Below are positions 12,953 through 15,306 of a stretch of 15,306 nt of DNA, piece after piece. Position numbers and translations under genes: made by a program. Each line of letters opens with the position of its first letter. The stretch's first letter is position 1. The DNA is from an uncultured Ruminococcus sp. Lineage in GTDB: Bacteria > Bacillota > Clostridia > Oscillospirales > Ruminococcaceae. The notes under the pieces are model-generated. The model was not told where the DNA came from. It made no database searches and worked only from the letters and a program-made list of their open reading frames with translations. The DNA is taken from assembly GCA_900545345.1 (NCBI GenBank), contig UQYQ01000029.1:1-15306 (forward strand), in the 5' to 3' direction.

Positions 12953-13047
12953 CATAAAAGAAATAACCGCCCTCTCTCCCAAAGTGTGACGGTTATTTTC
13001 TTAACTTAAACATATTGGGGAAACCGCTTATCGCAGTCACCTTTTTC
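12953..13047 (-). ncRNA. Antisense antitoxin RNA of the type I system
   Basis: It is transcribed from the consensus promoter at 13054-13082 toward the toxin gene and ends in the shared hairpin at 12961-12998. Its 5' part, AAGGTGACTGCG and GCGGTTTCCCC (minus strand, 13043 to 13017), repeats the 5' end of the toxin mRNA, AAGGTGATTGC (12791-12801) and GCGGTTTCTCCC (12814-12825). Convergent RNAs with direct repeats in both leaders and one bidirectional terminator are the architecture of the par/Fst systems of Enterococcus plasmids. The ends are approximate. Confidence 0.7.
12961..12998. terminator. Shared bidirectional terminator of toxin and antitoxin RNAs
   Basis: AAATAACCG (12961-12969) pairs with CGGTTATTT (12990-12998), nine perfect pairs, with T-rich bases on both outer sides. 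The adjacent AACCGCC (12964-12970) also complements GGCGGTT (12813-12819) in the toxin leader, allowing a long-range 5'-3' closure of the mRNA. Confidence 0.75.
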
Positions 13048-13053
13048 ATTTAC

Positions 13054-13082
13054 ATTATACCATTACTGAATTTAAATGTCAA
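13054..13082 (-). promoter_or_regulatory. Antitoxin RNA promoter
   Basis: On the minus strand TTGACA (13077-13082), 17 bp, TATAAT (13054-13059): an exact consensus promoter, expected to be stronger than the toxin promoter with its 18-bp spacer. Confidence 0.88.
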
Positions 13083-13092
13083 GTATAAATAA

Positions 13093-13109
13093 ATTCGCCA
13101 GTGGCGAAT
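13093..13109. repeat. Palindrome site 9 (centre G)
   Basis: ATTCGCCAGTGGCGAAT between the antitoxin promoter and the ribosome site of the gene at 13124. Confidence 0.95.
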
Positions 13110-13123
13110 TGAACGGAGGGTAT

Positions 13124-13474
13124 ATGTTATTGCTTAATTTGTTGCTTCTGCCGCTTAAATTGGCAGTTAAGCTTTTACTTTACTCAGTCGGTGCAGTTTT
13201 CATATTGTTTTTTGCAATGCTGACTTTACTTAACGGAATTTTTTCGGGACTGTTTAAGTTCGTCGGAACTATAATAATCCTTATGTGTATAGTTTCTGTT
13301 ATATTTTCACCATTAATAGGCGGTTTTAGCAGAATAGATTATATATCGGTTATTGTAATGACAGTATTTATGCTTTTAGTAATGCTTGCACCGGAAGCGG
13401 TTCAGCTAATACTTAACGGATTATGTTCAATAGCCTTTGCGTTGTTTAATGGCGCTTCATTCAAGTTATTTTAA
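13124..13474 (+). CDS. Small multi-pass membrane protein (CD1845-like possible)
   Basis: A 116-residue, very hydrophobic protein with about four segments (3-30, 36-58, 66-85, 88-112). ATG 13124 has CGGAGGG upstream; a longer in-frame start at 13076 would read through the palindrome and is unlikely. Leu-rich small membrane proteins of this kind, such as the CD1845 family, occur in conjugation regions of Tn1549-like elements, but the match is by general look only. It sits between palindrome sites 9 and 10 as a single-gene unit. Confidence 0.65.
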   Translation: MLLLNLLLLPLKLAVKLLLYSVGAVFILFFAMLTLLNGIFSGLFKFVGTIIILMCIVSVIFSPLIGGFSRIDYISVIVMTVFMLLVMLAPEAVQLILNGLCSIAFALFNGASFKLF

Positions 13475-13481
13475 ATATTAA

Positions 13482-13498
13482 ATTCGCCACTGGCGAAT
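13482..13498. repeat. Palindrome site 10 (centre C)
   Basis: ATTCGCCACTGGCGAAT, followed directly by AAGGAGGAAATTATT and the ATG of the gene at 13514. Confidence 0.95.
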
Positions 13499-13513
13499 AA
13501 GGAGGAAATTATT

Positions 13514-13930
13514 ATGACGCAGGAAATGTTTTTAGAATTTGACGATTTTAAGCTTGAGGTACTTCGTGAAAAGGCTTATGAGCTTGACCTTAACCTTGAA
13601 GCTTATCTTTCATTAATGATCGAGGACATGGTCAGTCTTAACCCGCGTGACAATATGACTGAGCCTGAGAAGCTTATGGATAAGTACATTGAAAAGAAAT
13701 GGGAAAAGCGTATTCCCGTACAGCCTATAATAAGATTTCAGGAAGAATACGGAGATTTTATTAATTCAAGCATTCAGGAGTATAAAGAAGAGAATCCGTT
13801 CGGAAGCAAGGAGGATTGCATAAACTTTGTTCTGAAAGATTGCAGCGAGTATATTTACGAAGAAATGGAATTTAACTGCGACCGATATATTAAAGAGCTT
13901 GCGGCTCTATTATATTCTGACAATAATTGA
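13514..13930 (+). CDS. Acidic soluble protein, unknown
   Basis: A 138-residue, Glu-rich, mostly helical protein. The N-terminus (FDDFKLEVLREKAYELDLNLEAYLS) resembles the strand-helix-helix of ribbon-helix-helix proteins, so DNA binding is possible but unproven. AAGGAGG gives a near-perfect ribosome site. Its codon use and G+C are closer to parAB than to the A+T-rich cassettes. The stop TGA at 13928-13930 lies inside the -35 box of the next promoter. Family not recognised. Confidence 0.7.
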   Translation: MTQEMFLEFDDFKLEVLREKAYELDLNLEAYLSLMIEDMVSLNPRDNMTEPEKLMDKYIEKKWEKRIPVQPIIRFQEEYGDFINSSIQEYKEENPFGSKEDCINFVLKDCSEYIYEEMEFNCDRYIKELAALLYSDNN

Positions 13931-13955
13931 CAATTTGCTGATCGTATGATATAAT
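13927..13955 (+). promoter_or_regulatory. Promoter of the dockerin-like gene
   Basis: TTGACA (13927-13932), 17 bp, TATAAT (13950-13955), with extended TGA. It overlaps the stop codon of the upstream gene. Strong consensus for a gene that can be expressed on its own. Confidence 0.88.
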
Positions 13956-13983
13956 TAATTTATATAAGTATGGAGGTATAGAT

Positions 13984-15159
13984 ATGAAAAAAATCAATCT
14001 GTTTATTATTACCGCTTTAATTGCAATAATCTGCGCTGCCTTTGCGGTATCTGCTGAAGAAAGCGAACAACCGACTGATGAAACAGCCGTTACCACGGCT
14101 GTAACCGAATTAATTCCTGAAGAAACATCGGAAACCACTACAACGCTTATAACCACCATACCTCAAGGCGAGGTTACAACGGAAGAAGTAACCACAACGG
14201 TTCCTGTTACCACAGAACCGATTGTTACAACAACGAACGACGAGGGTCTTTGCGTTGATACTGCGCTGATGAAGAAGTACTACTTTTCAGAAAATACAAC
14301 GTTCGATTCAAGCGGAATATCCGTAACCTACAATGGAATTGATGTAACGGATAAATCAGAAATAACATTCAAGGAAACGCCCTCCATATACAACGGGGAA
14401 AGCTTTGATTATGAAATCAGCTTTGACGTGAATTTCTCAATGGAAACTGAAGATGGAACAATAGGGGAATACAAGACGTTTTATACCGATGTGAAGATAG
14501 GACGTCAGGGGGACGCCGATCAGGATCACAAGATAGAGCTTTACGATACGATAGAAATAGCCAGAAAATTTATGCCGAAAAACGAGAATAAGTACGCTTC
14601 TGTTCCGGTATCCGATACGTTTGAAGATTTCATGATGAACACAAACTCCGACGACAGCGTAATCGATCTTTATGACGCAATCTGGAGCGCAAAGCTTTAC
14701 ATGACCCTGAATCCTCCGCCGAAGGTTGAACGCCCCCAAACGATAAAGAAACCGAATATAAAGAAATACGACACAAGCACGATGGCAGGAATAAAGAAGT
14801 ATGCGAACGATTGTATAATCTATCAGGCAAGAATATACGGAATACCGGAGGAGCATATATACTTTGACGATAGTGTAGACGTATGGCAGTATTCATGGAA
14901 TGTTCCTGCAAATTTTATTTCAGATATGGATTATTATATATCTCAGGAAAAATATCCGCCTTTTTATTATGAAAAAACAGCTGAAGACCTCGGAGAAGGT
15001 TTAATGTACCGGATACGTTCAGCAGTTAGGGAGTGGAAGATGAATGGAGATACTGACGAAGAAGTTAGTAAATGGGGAAATTTCACTATAAAGTGGAAGG
15101 ACTTAGGTCATAATAATTATGAAGTTTATGTTATGTGGGGCGGACCAATGAGAAATTGA
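13984..15159 (+). CDS. Secreted protein with Thr-rich linker and dockerin-like repeats
   Basis: A 391-residue protein. Residues 1-24 are a signal peptide (KK, hydrophobic core, cleavage near VSA-EE). Residues 30-86 are a Thr/Glu/Pro-rich linker typical of ruminococcal secreted proteins. Residues 90-172 may be a beta domain. Two calcium-loop repeats follow, GDADQDHKIELYDTIEIARK (176-195) and NTNSDDSVIDLYDAIWSAKL (219-238), the F-hand plan of type I dockerins, which dock proteins on cohesins. The pair is internal rather than C-terminal; a domain of about 150 residues with many Tyr and Trp follows and is unrecognised. GGAGG precedes ATG 13984, and it has its own promoter and terminator. Cell-surface attachment or mating contact is possible. 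Confidence 0.8.
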   Translation: MKKINLFIITALIAIICAAFAVSAEESEQPTDETAVTTAVTELIPEETSETTTTLITTIPQGEVTTEEVTTTVPVTTEPIVTTTNDEGLCVDTALMKKYYFSENTTFDSSGISVTYNGIDVTDKSEITFKETPSIYNGESFDYEISFDVNFSMETEDGTIGEYKTFYTDVKIGRQGDADQDHKIELYDTIEIARKFMPKNENKYASVPVSDTFEDFMMNTNSDDSVIDLYDAIWSAKLYMTLNPPPKVERPQTIKKPNIKKYDTSTMAGIKKYANDCIIYQARIYGIPEEHIYFDDSVDVWQYSWNVPANFISDMDYYISQEKYPPFYYEKTAEDLGEGLMYRIRSAVREWKMNGDTDEEVSKWGNFTIKWKDLGHNNYEVYVMWGGPMRN

Positions 15160-15173
15160 GCTATAAAAGATTT

Positions 15174-15202
15174 AAGAGGAAGTTATATAACTTCCTCTTT
15201 TT
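15174..15202 (+). terminator. Terminator of the dockerin-like gene
   Basis: A perfect 26-base palindrome, AAGAGGAAGTTAT with its complement, is followed by TTT (the T run starts within the arm). It lies 14 bases after the stop. The left flank is not a long A tract, so it acts mainly on the plus strand. Confidence 0.85.
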
Positions 15203-15211
15203 ATTTATATA

Positions 15212-15228
15212 ATTCGCCAATGGCGAAT
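15212..15228. repeat. Palindrome site 11 (centre A)
   Basis: ATTCGCCAATGGCGAAT, followed by the second copy of the toxin-locus leader. Confidence 0.95.
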
Positions 15229-15306
15229 AAAAAAAGAAGCCTTATTAAAAAAGACTTCGATTGACAAATATATGCCGTTTATGATATAATTACTATTAAG
15301 GTGATT
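15229..15306 (+). repeat. Second copy of the toxin-locus promoter region, cut by the window end
   Basis: Apart from one extra A in the A tract this is identical to 12723-12799. It includes the hairpin at 15236-15258, TTGACA at 15261-15266, TATAAT at 15285-15290 and AAGGTGATT. A second toxin gene probably follows beyond the edge. The complete identity suggests recent duplication or gene conversion. Confidence 0.9.

Noticed and set aside
5396..15228. The palindromes as a CRISPR array or as classical Spo0J parS sites
   Set aside because: Spacing is irregular (about 0.1-2.1 kb), with genes between them, so not CRISPR. The sequence differs entirely from TGTTTCACGTGAAACA; a non-canonical ParB site remains only a hypothesis.

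Overview
The window looks like one end of an integrated mobilizable or conjugative element from an A+T-rich Firmicute. The best guess for the host is Ruminococcus or a close relative in the Oscillospiraceae. The reasons are low G+C, strong GGAGG ribosome binding sites, TTGACA/TATAAT promoters, a MobC/MobA pair of Firmicute type, and a secreted protein with a Thr-rich linker and a dockerin-like pair of calcium loops. No integrase, replication gene or secretion ATPase is present, so the element must continue past the right edge.

Layout. 1-75 is a tRNA-Lys(CTT) lacking only its first base, a plausible integration target. 76-966 holds no convincing protein gene. It carries several hairpins, two rho-independent terminators, a consensus promoter and a cluster of inverted repeats that may include oriT. 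967-2722 is the mobilization module: mobC, broken by a 38-bp tandem duplication, and the relaxase mobA. 2739-5414 holds small zinc-ribbon membrane proteins, a duplicated relic of the mobA 3' end, a coiled-coil protein and a Bro-N antirepressor-like protein. 5428-7837 holds unknown genes, a truncated second Bro gene, a frameshifted gene and a 36-residue DUF3789-like peptide. 7873-10203 is a very A+T-rich string of small membrane or unknown proteins, separated by copies of the DUF3789 tail and a 17-bp palindrome. 10255-12706 is a control and partition module: a minus-strand ribbon-helix-helix protein, two divergent operator-bearing promoters, a small gene, a structured leader, parA and parB. 12723-13082 is a type I toxin-antitoxin locus with convergent RNAs. 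13124-15159 has a membrane protein, an unknown protein and the dockerin-like secreted protein. The last 95 bases repeat the start of the toxin locus.

The most unusual signal is the palindrome ATTCGCCANTGGCGAAT. It occurs 11 times between 5396 and 15228, almost always at a gene boundary just upstream of a ribosome binding site, with perfect arms and any base at the centre. Together with the repeated DUF3789 tails, the five zinc-ribbon membrane miniproteins and the partial duplications of mobA and Bro, it suggests a modular accretion zone where small gene cassettes are added, copied and lost. I do not recognise this repeat or cassette family as a described system.

MobA (with MobC, if still made) would process DNA for transfer. 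ParAB and the toxin locus would stabilise the element. The RHH protein and its operators probably set expression of the partition operon. The cassette proteins may alter the host envelope or defend the element, but their function is not known from the sequence.
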